Assembly: GCA_916610825.1 (NCBI GenBank)
Contig: OU744451.1
Coordinates: 20,547,482 to 20,611,481, forward strand
Direction of reading: 5' to 3'
DNA length: 64,000 bases
Source: Haliclystus octoradiatus
Taxonomy: Eukaryota > Cnidaria > Staurozoa > Stauromedusae > Haliclystidae
In this document: one piece after another, positions 49,715 through 60,327 of the stretch
Layout of the letters: every line of letters begins with the position of its first letter
How positions within the stretch are numbered: position 1 is the stretch's first letter
Notes under the pieces: model-generated
Databases searched by the model: none
Told to the model about the DNA's origin: nothing
What the model saw: the letters and a program-made list of their open reading frames with translations, nothing else
Position numbers and translations under genes: made by a program

Positions 49715-51357
49715 TTTTATTCTGACAACGTTTCGACTTTCACAAAAGTCCCTGATCAAGTTTCAAAAATATGATTAACTGTTTCTACTAATTAATAAAG
49801 GGGAATAAAGTTTAATTGTTTTCCATAGTAAGGAAGTGAATTACGCTATATCCTTCAAGACAATATAGCATAGATTTTTGAGATCAAGTTTGAACTGTGT
49901 TTGTAGCCTACGTTTGCACCCTAAATGAATATGTGAGACCAAGACGTAAGCAAGAGGGAAAGGGATGCAGAAGCAAGGCACATAGATAAAGGTATCAAGA
50001 TTACATAATGAACATATTGACAGATTTCAAAATATCACGAATTTATCCACTTATAAATTGATTTATTAAAAAATTATTGCTGAAATTATTGAAGCAGTTC
50101 AAGGGGATTGAAATTCTCTTGCAACACCGCACACCTAAACAAGGGGAACATGACATTTACCAGCCTTTGAGAAAGCTTGTTATGCATCGCAGGAAGAAAG
50201 TAGATAAAGATGAGGAAGAATTGACTTTTTCATCATTAAAATCTATTGCTCTAACTTGTTTCAAAGTCCAGGGATCCCAGGGGTAACTTCCATACTTTTG
50301 GTATACGCGCACGTTCAAATAGTGAAGGGTACCTTTTTCCAAATCCGGAAAAACAATTTAGGGTATGCCTTCATAAGTTTTGAGGCATCATTTTGACATT
50401 TTTAAACTTTTTCATTTTGAAAAACAATTTTTGCCTATGAGTTTTGTTTTTTCTTTATTTTTGGTTGAATCTGTCATTGATAAAAATTATGTTTGGAGTA
50501 TCTTTTTCATCATGTGAAAATTTTTTATGGAATCTGCGAAAGTTCCATTTGGACAACACCGTTGAAGTGCAATGGAAGTTACCCCCCGGGCCAGGGATAC
50601 ATTGCTCCAAAATGCTCCTGAGAGCTGCGAAATCGTTTAAAGATAAAGTATGACATTATCGTAACAAATCCAGATAAAGGCAATGGTTTTGTAATAGACC
50701 GCGCGCCACATATCTAAAGCGGCAGGTTTCTGCGGGCAACTTGAAATTCACATAAAATGTTCATAAAAATACCTAAAGTACTTTCCCGTTTCTAGTTTTA
50801 GTGAAATTTTATTGTGGAGCTCACCAGCGATGAATTTATAGAACATTTAACGGTCAGAGCCACCTTATTTCATATATTTTGTGTTTTCGTCATGCTTCTA
50901 TGGATTCGTAGAATCCTGGGAAAGCAAAAGAATCAAAGACCATGAAGCTCACATGCAGCATATTCTTAAAACGATAAGAAGGTTTTGACGGTGAATCATG
51001 AAATTATATATTGAATTTTTGAAGGTTTCACAATAAAATTTAATTGAAACAAGAAATAGGGAATTATTAACAATATTTTTATGGACACTTTTATGTGATT
51101 TTCAAATTTCCCGGAGAAACCTGCCGTTTTAGTTCTGTGGCGCTCGGTCTATAATAATGTAATGAGCAAGGTCGATCGCTATCGAACATTAAAGGAGCAT
51201 CTATTGATAAGAAGGAAACATTTCGACCATATAAACCTATTCTGAAAAGGGAGGGAGGCAATGCGCTACTTGAAAGAGAGAAGGAGGTTGCTACAATCGT
51301 GACAACTTAGAATCTAGATAGTCTAGCGAAGAATTCACAAAAAAAATGTTATCTCTG
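49715..51357 (+). mobile_element. Penelope-like retroelement remnant (left part), interrupted by a MITE
   Basis: CTGACAACGTTTCGACTTTC followed by AAGTCCCTGATCAAG (49725-49760) is, in complement, the 'cctgat..gaaacgttgtc' sequence often seen at Penelope-like element ends. Near 50620-50696 a frame reads KYDIIVTNPDKGNGFVID, the start of their reverse transcriptase. After a family C MITE (50697-51150) a frame reads VDRYRTLKEHLL. Several frame breaks; assignment tentative. Confidence 0.4.
50697..51150. repeat. MITE family C, complete copy (454 bp)
   Basis: Left end AGACCGCGCGCCACA with GCGGCAGGTTTCTGCGGGC; right end, in complement, AGACCGAGCGCCACA with ACGGCAGGTTTCTCCGGGA. The arms stay similar for well over 100 bp. 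It splits the Penelope-like reading region. Confidence 0.85.
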
Positions 51358-51821
51358 TGACGGGAATTGCAAGACGGAACTTTCTAGAAGCGACTATCTA
51401 CGTGCGGAATAGAACGCAATGTCATAAGTTCAAGCTAAGGTCATCAAATTGGTCCTATTGTTCTCCAAGTTTGACGTCATCGCTATTCTATTTATAGACA
51501 AAACTAGAAAATTCGATGCTGACCTTGACGCTGTCATGTAATCTAGAACATTCTTAATTATTATATCAAATTCTATATTTAGCAACATAAATTAGTATAA
51601 AAGTAACTCAACTAAATCTTGTAAATTATTATAACATTAGTATCTATGTGAGGATCATCTACAGATCAAGCGTAGAATACAACCGTGTAATCAGGCAACG
51701 AATATAAGAAATATACGCTACGCTACTAAATGCTGGAGTATTTATTGTGTATAAACGTCTGTCTATCGGAGAAAACGCGTTGCTGAGAAATATTTGTCGT
51801 GGACATATCTAATTCCCGACA
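51358..51821 (+). repeat. 5' LTR of the BEL/Pao element
   Basis: Begins TGACGGGAATTGC and ends TAATTCCCGACA (TG...CA ends), 464 bp. By eye about six substitutions separate it from the 3' LTR (roughly 1.3%). Confidence 0.9.
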
Positions 51822-54800
51822 AAGTGGCACCCGTGATGGGAGAAGAATTTTGAGACTACATTCAGAATTATACAACACACAATTATTGGAGATTAAACTA
51901 TTCATATATAGTTACAATGGGGGAAGAAATGCTGGAGAGCCAACTCAAGAAGTTACAAAACAGAATACAATTACTTAACTTAACAGTGGAAGATGCAGAT
52001 GGAATTATTGCGAGCAATAATGTTCGAGAACTAGAAAATTACAAGAGAGATTTACTCAAACAATTAGAGGAAATCAACAAAACGGAGATATCAATCCAAG
52101 AACTGAAAATAGAAGACGGCGAAGAACCTCTATCAGTGAGACAATGGAAGAAAGATTTACAATTACAATTGAAGCTAAGCAACACAACTATGGAGACCTT
52201 AGAGAAACATATTAAAGATATCAACAATACAGTATCAGAAGAAGATTCTATCAGAGAATTAGAAATATTACGCAAAAAACACGAAGAAGAACTTAAACTT
52301 GAAGAGAGAAAACTACAATTACAAATGCTTAAACAAAGAGAAGCAGAAAGTGAGCAAACTATTAAGAGAGATCAAAACTCTCAAAACATAATAAGTGCTA
52401 AACTACCAAAGCTGGTTATAACAAAGTTCAATGGGACACATATCGACTGGAACAGATTCTGGAACCAATTTGAGTCTGAAATAGAAAATAGCAGCAATTT
52501 AGCACAAGTTACAAAGTTTTCATATTTGAAAGTGCTGGTTGAAGAAAAAATACGCCCTGTTATTGATGGGCTACCTTTCACAAATGAAGGTTATGAGAGG
52601 GCTAAAGCTATATTAAAGTCAAAATATGGTAGACCTAGTGAAGTAACAAATGCACATATTCAAAGCATATTATCATTATCTACAATATATGGAACAAATA
52701 CTTACAAAATTAATGAGTTCTATCAAAAACTAGTTACAAATGTACAAGCGTTAGAAACCATGGGAAAGTTAACAGAAATCAACGGTTACGTAAGAATGAC
52801 ATTGGACAAATTACCTGGTATACGATCAGATTTAGTACGAACAGATAACAATTGGCAAGAATGGAAGTTCAACCATCTAACCGAAGCACTTTGGCAATGG
52901 ACTGAGAGAAATCCTGTTTCTGAAGATCGTCAAAATACAGACAGATATAAACATAAAAAGGACAAAGTATTTAATACAAGACAATCATCATGGAGAAGCT
53001 GTGTATACTGTAAAGACGAAGAGCAAGACCATAAATCATCAGAATGTACAAAAGTTAAAGATATTAATGAAAGAAAACATCTATTGATGAAAGAGAAACG
53101 ATGTTTCAACTGCACAAAAATGGATCGCAGAGCAGCTGATTGCAAGAGTAAATGGAAATGTTCTAACTGCTCTAGAAGACATCACACGTCAATATGCGAA
53201 GGCAACCACACTGCAACAAAACCACAAAAGGAACAAACACTGACAACTGCTGAATTAAAAGATGTAACATACCCTGTAGTAATAGTAAGAGCCAACGGTA
53301 TCAAATGTAGAGCATTATTGGACACCGGAGCTGGAAGCTCATACGCTTCTTCGACTCTCATTAGCAGACTAAAAATGCAGCCTATACGTAAAAAAATGAA
53401 AACAATAGAAATGATGATGGAAAAAACGACAAGGAAAATATCAGTGTACAACATTACAATTACAGATTTGGATGAAACATGCGTTATTCAAGCAGAGGTA
53501 ACTCAAGTTGATAAAAGAGAGTTATTATCACTACCGAATCCTAACTATGACAAAATGATTGCAAGATATACTCAGCTAAAAGATGTGTCAATGAACGAAC
53601 AAGAAAACGATAAGATGTTATCTATTCACCTAGTTCTTGGTGCAAGTGAATACGCCAGAGTAAAGACAATATCACAACCACGAATTGGTCGACCAGGAGA
53701 GCCAGTGGCGGAAAGAACAAAGCTAGGTTGGACCATCCTGTCGCCTGGCAAAGAAGCAACATTGGGAAGTACATATCTTACAAAAGATTCAACATATGAC
53801 TTCGAGAGACTGTGCTCGTTGGATGTATTGGGCGTGGCCGATACAAACAAACCAGATGATGAAGAAATTCTTGAAACATTTAAGGATAAACTAACTAAAA
53901 TTAAAGTAGAATGGTATGAAACAAGCCTTATTTGGAAGCCTAACCATCCAGAGTTAGCAAGCAACAAAGCAGGAAGCATGGGGAGATTAAATAATTTAAT
54001 GAGAAGATTAAATCGGCAACCAGGATTGTTACAGAAATATGATGACATTATTCAAGAACAACTACAAGAGGGAATAGTAGAAAGAGTTCCTGACGCCATA
54101 AAGAACAAAGAGTTTTACATACCTCACAAACCAGTTATCAGAGAAAACGTGGAGACTACAAAATTAAGGATTGTGTATGATGCATCTGCAAAAGAAAACA
54201 CTAATCGACCATCGTTAAACGATTGCCTTGAAACTGGTCCACCACTTCAAAACAAGCTATGGGATGTATTGATCAGAAATCGTTTTAGACCAATAGCACT
54301 CACCGGAGACATTAAAAAGGCATTTCTACAAGTTCGGATTAAAGAAGAGGATCGAGATTCGCTGAGATTTCATTGGATTAAAGATAAAATCCAACAAAGA
54401 TTGAAACATTACGTTTCACAAGAGCATTATTTGGTTTAGTACAATCACCCTTTATGTTGGCAGCAACAATAGATACTCATCTGGACACAATGAAGAAAGA
54501 ATATCCTGAAGAAGCAGAAGAGATAAGAAAGTGTTTATACGTAGATGATTTGATCACTGGCTGCAACACAATAGAGGAAACACAGAGATTTAAAGACAAA
54601 GCTTGCAGCATCTTCAAAGATGGAGGTTTTTAACTACATAAATGGCATTCAACCAACAACTGCATTGAAGGAAAACAAGAAACACAAATATCCCCGTTAG
54701 AAGAAGAAAGGACATTTGCAAAAGAACAGCTTGGATCTCTTGAAAACGACTCGAAGATACTGGGCATTTATTGGAATAAGCAAGATGACCATCTCAGCGT

Positions 54801-56291
54801 AATTGTACCACAACCACCTTCAAGGACGACCAAGAGAGGGATTCTACAGTACTTGGCAACAATATTTGATCCACTTGGGTTTGCATCGCCTACAACATTG
54901 GTTGGAAAAAATATATTCAGGACATGCTGTGAAAATAAATTCAATTGGGATGAAGAATTCGACAAAGACATCACATCACGCTGGAAAACATTCTTGGACA
55001 GATAACCGGAGACATTCGAAGTACCTAGATCGATACCTTCGTACAAGGAAGACATAGAATGGATAGATCTACATGCCTTCAGCGATGCAAGTGAAAAGGG
55101 TATCTGCGCAGTCGTCTACGCTGTCACAGCACAAAAGTCTGGTATAAGTAAATGTTTACTTGTTGCAAAATCAAGATTATCACAAAAAGCAGCAACTATT
55201 CCACGTCTGGAACTAAATGCAGCGACAATGGCAGCAAATATACTTTGGAATGTTCACGAAGCCATTAAAGACTTGCCAATACGGAACGTGTACGCCTGGA
55301 CGGATAGCACTGTTACACTACATTGGATCCGAGGTTCTGGAAATTACAAACAATACGTAAACAATCGCGTGAAAAAGATCAAAGAGAAGCCCTTCATACA
55401 ATGGAGACATGTTCCTGGTAAAGAAAACCCAGCTGACATAGGAAGCCAAGGGGCAGAAGCAAAACAGCTCACAGATCTTTGGTGGAACGGTCCAATTTGG
55501 TTAGAAGATGCCGACAATTGGCCTAAAGACATATTAACACAAGATACGACTGAAAGTGCAGCAGAAGCAAAAGCCATAAAAGAAATCTTGTCAACAACAA
55601 TTACAAGTCAAGACGACCACATTCAAAAACTACTAGACAAACATGGTATATGGAAAACCTCCAGAATTATAGCATGGATCATGAGGCTCAAACACAACGG
55701 TAATACATCTAATGAAAAAAATTACAGAGGATACCTACAAACGCAAGAGATTACATCAGCTACAAACAAAATAATAAAAAAGATTCAAGAAAATTTCATC
55801 AAAGAAGACGCATTTGAATCATTCAAACACAAATTAAACCTTCAGCAAAATGAAGAAAATATCTATGTATGCAAAGGAAGACTACAAGGAGACTATCCTG
55901 TATTTATCCCTCCAAAAACAATCCTTGGAAAGCAGATAGTCATACAGGCACACACAAAAACGCTACATGGGGGAGTTGGCTTGACCATGGCAGAAGTCAG
56001 AAGCAAATATTGGATACCAAATTTACGAGGTTTGTCAAAAACCATCATTAGAGACTGTTTTAAATGTGAACGCTACCACGCCACACCCTTCAAAAGACCT
56101 ACACCTGGAAATCAAGAACGACCAAGAAGAAATGCAGCAGCTATTATTGCGAGGTTGAAAATAAAAGATACGGAAGACACAACAAACAAGGAAGACGAAG
56201 TAACCATAGAATAAATATTATACTATAAGCTAAACTATACATGTGAAAAAGTGTATTTAACTATAAACGATATACTTAAATAGGGGGAGAG

Positions 56292-56755
56292 TGACAGGAA
56301 TTGCAAGACGGAACTTTCTAGAAGCGACTATCTACGTGCGGAATAGAACGCAATGTCATAAGTTCAAGCTAACGTCATCAAATTGGTCCTATTGTTCTCC
56401 AAGTTTGACGTCATCGCTATTCTATTTATAGACAAAACTGGAAAATTCGATGCTGACCTTGACGCTGTCATGTAATCTAGAACATTCTTAATTATTATAT
56501 CACATTCTATATTTAGCAACATAAATTAGTATAAAAGTAACTCAACTAAATCTTGTAAATTATTATAACATTAGTATCTATGTGAGGATCATCTACAGAT
56601 CAAGCGTAGAATACAACCGTGTAATCAGGCAACGAATATAAGAAATATACGCTACGCTACTAAATGCTGGAGTATTTATTTTGTATAAACGTCTGTCTAT
56701 CGGAGACAACGCGTTGCTGAGAAATATTTGTCGTGGACATATCTAATTCCCGACA
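56292..56755 (+). repeat. 3' LTR of the BEL/Pao element
   Basis: Same length and ends as the 5' LTR. It follows a purine-rich AGGGGGAGAG tract, a likely polypurine primer site. TCTG follows it directly. Confidence 0.9.
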
Positions 56756-57279
56756 TCTGTACCGTTTGCAAAAAATTCATATTCACAACCAATGAAATTT
56801 TATAGATTACCATCATAATAGCACAGCAGCATCCCATCTGTCGATATACTTGCCACTGTGGAGCATTTCTCAGCAGAATTGAGGTCCCATCTAACTGATC
56901 AATATAACAGCCATTGTACCATCAAAAACTGCAATTCTCCCACTTTTTCTTCTTCCACTCAAATCTAATTTCTAATTTTTCTTTATATTTTCAAAATTGT
57001 ATCTAATTCCCAACTATTGTTATTATCATCAATTTGACTATAAATGTTTTACATCTACAATTAATGTGTATATACTATAGTTTGATATCCTATGATTTGT
57101 TTGTTTAAATATATATTCTTGTAATAATATTCTTTAAACAATTAATCAATTAAATTAAGCTTGCGTTCCTCAAACAGACAAGCAATACTGCTCAAGAGGC
57201 GACGTCAACAACGTTTAGTAATTGCACTATGTAATGCTAAAATTGTTGAAATAAAATTCTAAATTGCGATCGATATTCG
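56756..57279. other. Interval after the BEL/Pao element, nothing recognised
   Basis: A frame near 56820-56930 reads FSAELRSHLTDQYN but shows no family I can name. The rest is AT-rich. Confidence 0.4.
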
Positions 57280-57990
57280 TCTAAGTGAATCTCGTTTACC
57301 ACATTTATACGATCAAAAACTCACAGCTGACTTTTCAAATGAGAGCAATACTATCCGTTGTAAAAATTACAATTACGACCTTGAAAAATGACTAAATAAA
57401 AAACTTAAGCCGATAGCCCAAACCACTATACAATCAATGAAATTTTTGAATTTTCTAAAGAAATTTGTAAATTAACAATCTCGTCAATTGAAATCAATTT
57501 TAAGGAACCTTTTATATCCAGATCATCTTTTATATTCCGTTTTCCCAAAATACAATTTTCGTGTTTTTAATGAGTATAATTTAAAAAGCATAATTTATGT
57601 AAAGAAAGATGAGATAAAGAAGATGATAATATAATTCGAATTGTATTACCTCTCAACGAAAAAGTCTAGCAATGTGTTAAGACAAGAGTTAGTTCGTTAG
57701 AACATTAAATTAGGTACCGTCATATTTTAATTCAGTTTTTAAAAACCGTACTGAGAAGCTACAAGACAATATATGACACCATAAAGAAAAACCGTCTATA
57801 GTTAGCCAACAACGTGTTGTGTATAAAATTCAATGTGACATGTGGAAAGCAAACTATGCCAACATATACACAAACGCATAGCTGAGCATCATCAGGGCAA
57901 TCTACATAATTCTTTTACAGTTTTAGAACAACGTAATACCAACTTTTCGCTGAATAAACATTATACAATCGAATGCGACGGCGTAACGTG
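57280..57990 (+). mobile_element. Possible C-terminal part of a Penelope-like element (GIY-YIG region)
   Basis: Frames read VLRQELVRNIKL-like sequence, then VYKIQCDMWKANYAN and IAEHHQGNLHNS. The order (Val-Tyr-Lys-Ile-x-Cys, Tyr, then a helical E-H) recalls the GIY-YIG nuclease end of Penelope-like elements. The region is decayed with several frame breaks, so confidence is low. If right, it belongs with the remnant at 49715-51357, split by the BEL/Pao insertion. Confidence 0.35.
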
Positions 57991-58337
57991 AACGTCTATA
58001 CTAATATCCTCGCACAATAGCTATTTTTCTTAGTTTGGCATTATATGCTATAATGTAATGCTCCCATCAAAAATTAAAAGCAGAAGATTTTCCCAAAATT
58101 TCCCTAACTAAAAAAGTCTAAATAAGACACCGTATTCTTCTTTGAATCCACTTACCGTAATATAAGGGTTATCATATTCCATAGCTCTAGTAGGGTGTAA
58201 AGTTCGTCCCCCTACAACAAACAATAATATAATAAAGATGCTATGTTACAACAAATACTTAATATATGACTACTTCCTCTTGTTGTGTCTGGAATTTTAT
58301 TTATAGACACTTTTTTATGATATTATACATGTCCCCT

Positions 58338-58490
58338 GCGGCCTTCGTGTAGAGCATGGCTAGGCAACAGCCCGCAGGTCTTGAGTTCAATTCCTGGCCA
58401 GTGCACTATTTGTCTGTGGCCTCAGGATAGTCATATAACGATAGCATTGACCATAGCATCGTCTTTATATATCACATTGATGTTTCTTAT
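58338..58490 (+). repeat. tRNA-derived SINE (family 2), diverged copy
   Basis: Head GCGGCCTTCGTGTAGAGC and box B-like TTGAGTTCAATTCCTGGCC match the minus-strand copy at 7102-7324; GCCCGCAGG is shared. The body is diverged. Confidence 0.65.
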
Positions 58491-58548
58491 CTCAGTTTAA
58501 AATTTTTTATTAGGGATTACATCACTCTTGTGAGTGGATTATCGGAAT

Positions 58549-58618
58549 TTAGACCCACGAGTTCACTGACAACAAACGAGAAATCGATTGTTTGTTGTTA
58601 GTGAACTCGTGGGTCTAA
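58549..58618. repeat. Near-perfect 70-bp hairpin
   Basis: Arms of 29 bp (TTAGACCCACGAGTTCACTG and 9 further bases) pair with a single mismatch around a 12-bp loop. The hairpin is flanked by a direct repeat: GGGATTACATCACTCTTGTG and GGGACTACATCATTCTTGTG. Confidence 0.85.
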
Positions 58619-58657
58619 TGAGGGACTACATCATTCTTGTGAGTGGGTTTAAATTTC

Positions 58658-58992
58658 GATGGCCCACGAACAAGAGTGATTTAATCATTTTAATAATCAT
58701 GTCACATAACCTTTGCCTGAAACATCAATTATCTCTGATCAACTTCACTAGAACAATGATTTGTTTTCTAATTTAATGGGCCATTGATTTTTCATTAAAT
58801 ACAATTGGAATGAAATTCTTACGAATATCATTTCTAAATATGACACAAAGATTTCAACATAATTGTTTTTCAAACATGTTTGCAATTTTAAAAATATGGT
58901 AAAAGTTACTTCTGAATATAGCAATTCCCAAGTTGTTACTCTTTTGAATTCCACAAGTGGAGTTTCCAATTACAGAGTATATACATCTAGTT
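58658..58992. repeat. Local duplication, copy 1
   Basis: GATGGCCCACGAACAAGAGTG, AACATCAATTATCTCT and CAATTACAGAGTA are repeated in the same order at 59700-60025. About 335 bp, roughly 80% similar by eye. Confidence 0.75.
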
Positions 58993-59054
58993 TTTTTTGT
59001 GTGAAACCGTGCAGGTTAGATCTATAACCGCACACGTGCGTATATGGACCTATA

Positions 59055-59238
59055 CAGTGTAACCCCCTTAAGTGCAAGTCAAAATCGACAACGGTTTTCA
59101 TTGCATTTATCTAAATTTTCAGTTATCCGAAATTGTTTACCAAGGACTTGATCAAAGATTTTTTAACAGATTTCAAAGCCAGGTTGCAGATAAGTGGGAA
59201 TTTCACTTATCCGAATTGCACATAAGCGGGTTACACTG
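59055..59238. repeat. Tc1/mariner (pogo)-type MITE with TA target duplication
   Basis: 184 bp from CAGTGTAACCCCCTTAAGTG to CACATAAGCGGGTTACACTG, with TA on both sides (59053-59054 and 59239-59240). The CAGTG ends and TA duplication are those of pogo-like elements. Confidence 0.85.
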
Positions 59239-59380
59239 TACCTGCACGCTTTCAGTGGTTACCATGGGATCTCGTGGGTTGTCTTGACATAACTGCTAAA
59301 CACGTGGTACAAATCCATCAATCATGACTCGAGTCTTTTTTCAAGTGATTATTGAATTCTTATAGCCCATAGTATGCGCG

Positions 59381-59700
59381 CAGACCCAAATATTTTCTGA
59401 TAATTAGTAGGGTCTGTGTAATATCGTCAGAAAGATTACGCTGGAAAGAATTAAATTAAGGAGAGTGGCTAAACGTGAGAAATCTATTGCTCGTCTATTG
59501 CTCACCAGCCAATCACGATCGGGTTCTAGTTTTGCAGAACTTGCTAGCTGTTGGCTGATGAACAATAGACGACCAATAAACAAAAAATAGGTTTTAACGT
59601 TTAGCCACTCCCTTCAATTCAGCTCAGCGCAAGCTTTCTGTCGATATTACGCAGACCTTACTAATCATAACAAAACGTTTTGGGTCCGCGCGCAGTCTAG
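59381..59700. repeat. Long palindromic MITE (320 bp)
   Basis: The left end AGTATGCGCGCAGACCCAAA and the complement of the right end CTAGACTGCGCGCGGACCCA, then GTCTGYGTAATATCG and GGAGTGGCTAAACGT, form inverted arms of over 110 bp. The interior is also nearly palindromic (CGTCTATTG ... CAATAGACG). TAGGGTCTGTGTRAT is also part of MITE family B ends, so the two may be related. Confidence 0.85.
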
Positions 59701-60025
59701 ATGGCCCACAAACAAGAGTGATGTATTCATTTAAATAATCATGTAACCTAGCCTTTGTCTTGAACATCAATTATCTCTCATCAATTTCACCGCAGCAATG
59801 ATTTTTTTCTAATTAAATGGTTCTTTGATAAAATTTAAATAAAATTCCTACGATCATTTTTTTCAAATAAAAAAATACAACGCAAAGAATTCAACATAAT
59901 TTTTTTCAAACATTTTTCAAACGTTTGCAGTATTAAAATTATAGCATCTGAATGTAGTAAATTCCAAGATTTTATTTTTTTGAATTTCTCAATTTGAATT
60001 TTCAATTACAGAGTACACATTTGAT
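59700..60025. repeat. Local duplication, copy 2
   Basis: GATGGCCCACAAACAAGAGTG onward matches copy 1. It starts at the exact edge of the MITE at 59381-59700 and ends about 300 bp downstream of the beta-helix gene's stop. Confidence 0.75.
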
Positions 60026-60327
60026 TTGATTTTATAAAAAATATTCAATCTGCCACACACGTGTGGGTTTAAACCACAGACATAACACGAAAATCTATAT
60101 ACTTTTAGTGGCATCCATGGACTGTAATAAGGACACGACTTAGTTGGCAGCTGAAAATTTGAGAAAGATGACATGTATACCAATCAATTATGCATAACTA
60201 ACAAATCCCCAAATTTAGCTTATTATAGCTATCTCACTCGCACAAATGTAATCAGCAGACGATCCTAGGATCTAAAATTCGGTAAGATTACATGATTACT
60301 TGGAGCCTCTGGTAAAGAAATACCGTC

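Larger units (their letters stand above)
51358..56755 (+). mobile_element. BEL/Pao LTR retroelement, young fossil
   Basis: Two 464-bp LTRs enclose gag-like and pol-like parts in the order expected for BEL/Pao: a coiled-coil and DUF1759-like gag part from about 51917, zinc-knuckle part about 52985-53200, aspartic protease (LLDTGAGSSYAS) near 53320, reverse transcriptase about 53.9-54.9 kb, RNase H (AWTDSTVTLHWI) near 55300 and integrase zinc-binding part near 55950-56090. A 4-bp target duplication TCTG flanks it. It is broken, with about three breaks, but the LTRs differ at only about six sites, so the insertion is recent. Confidence 0.9.
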
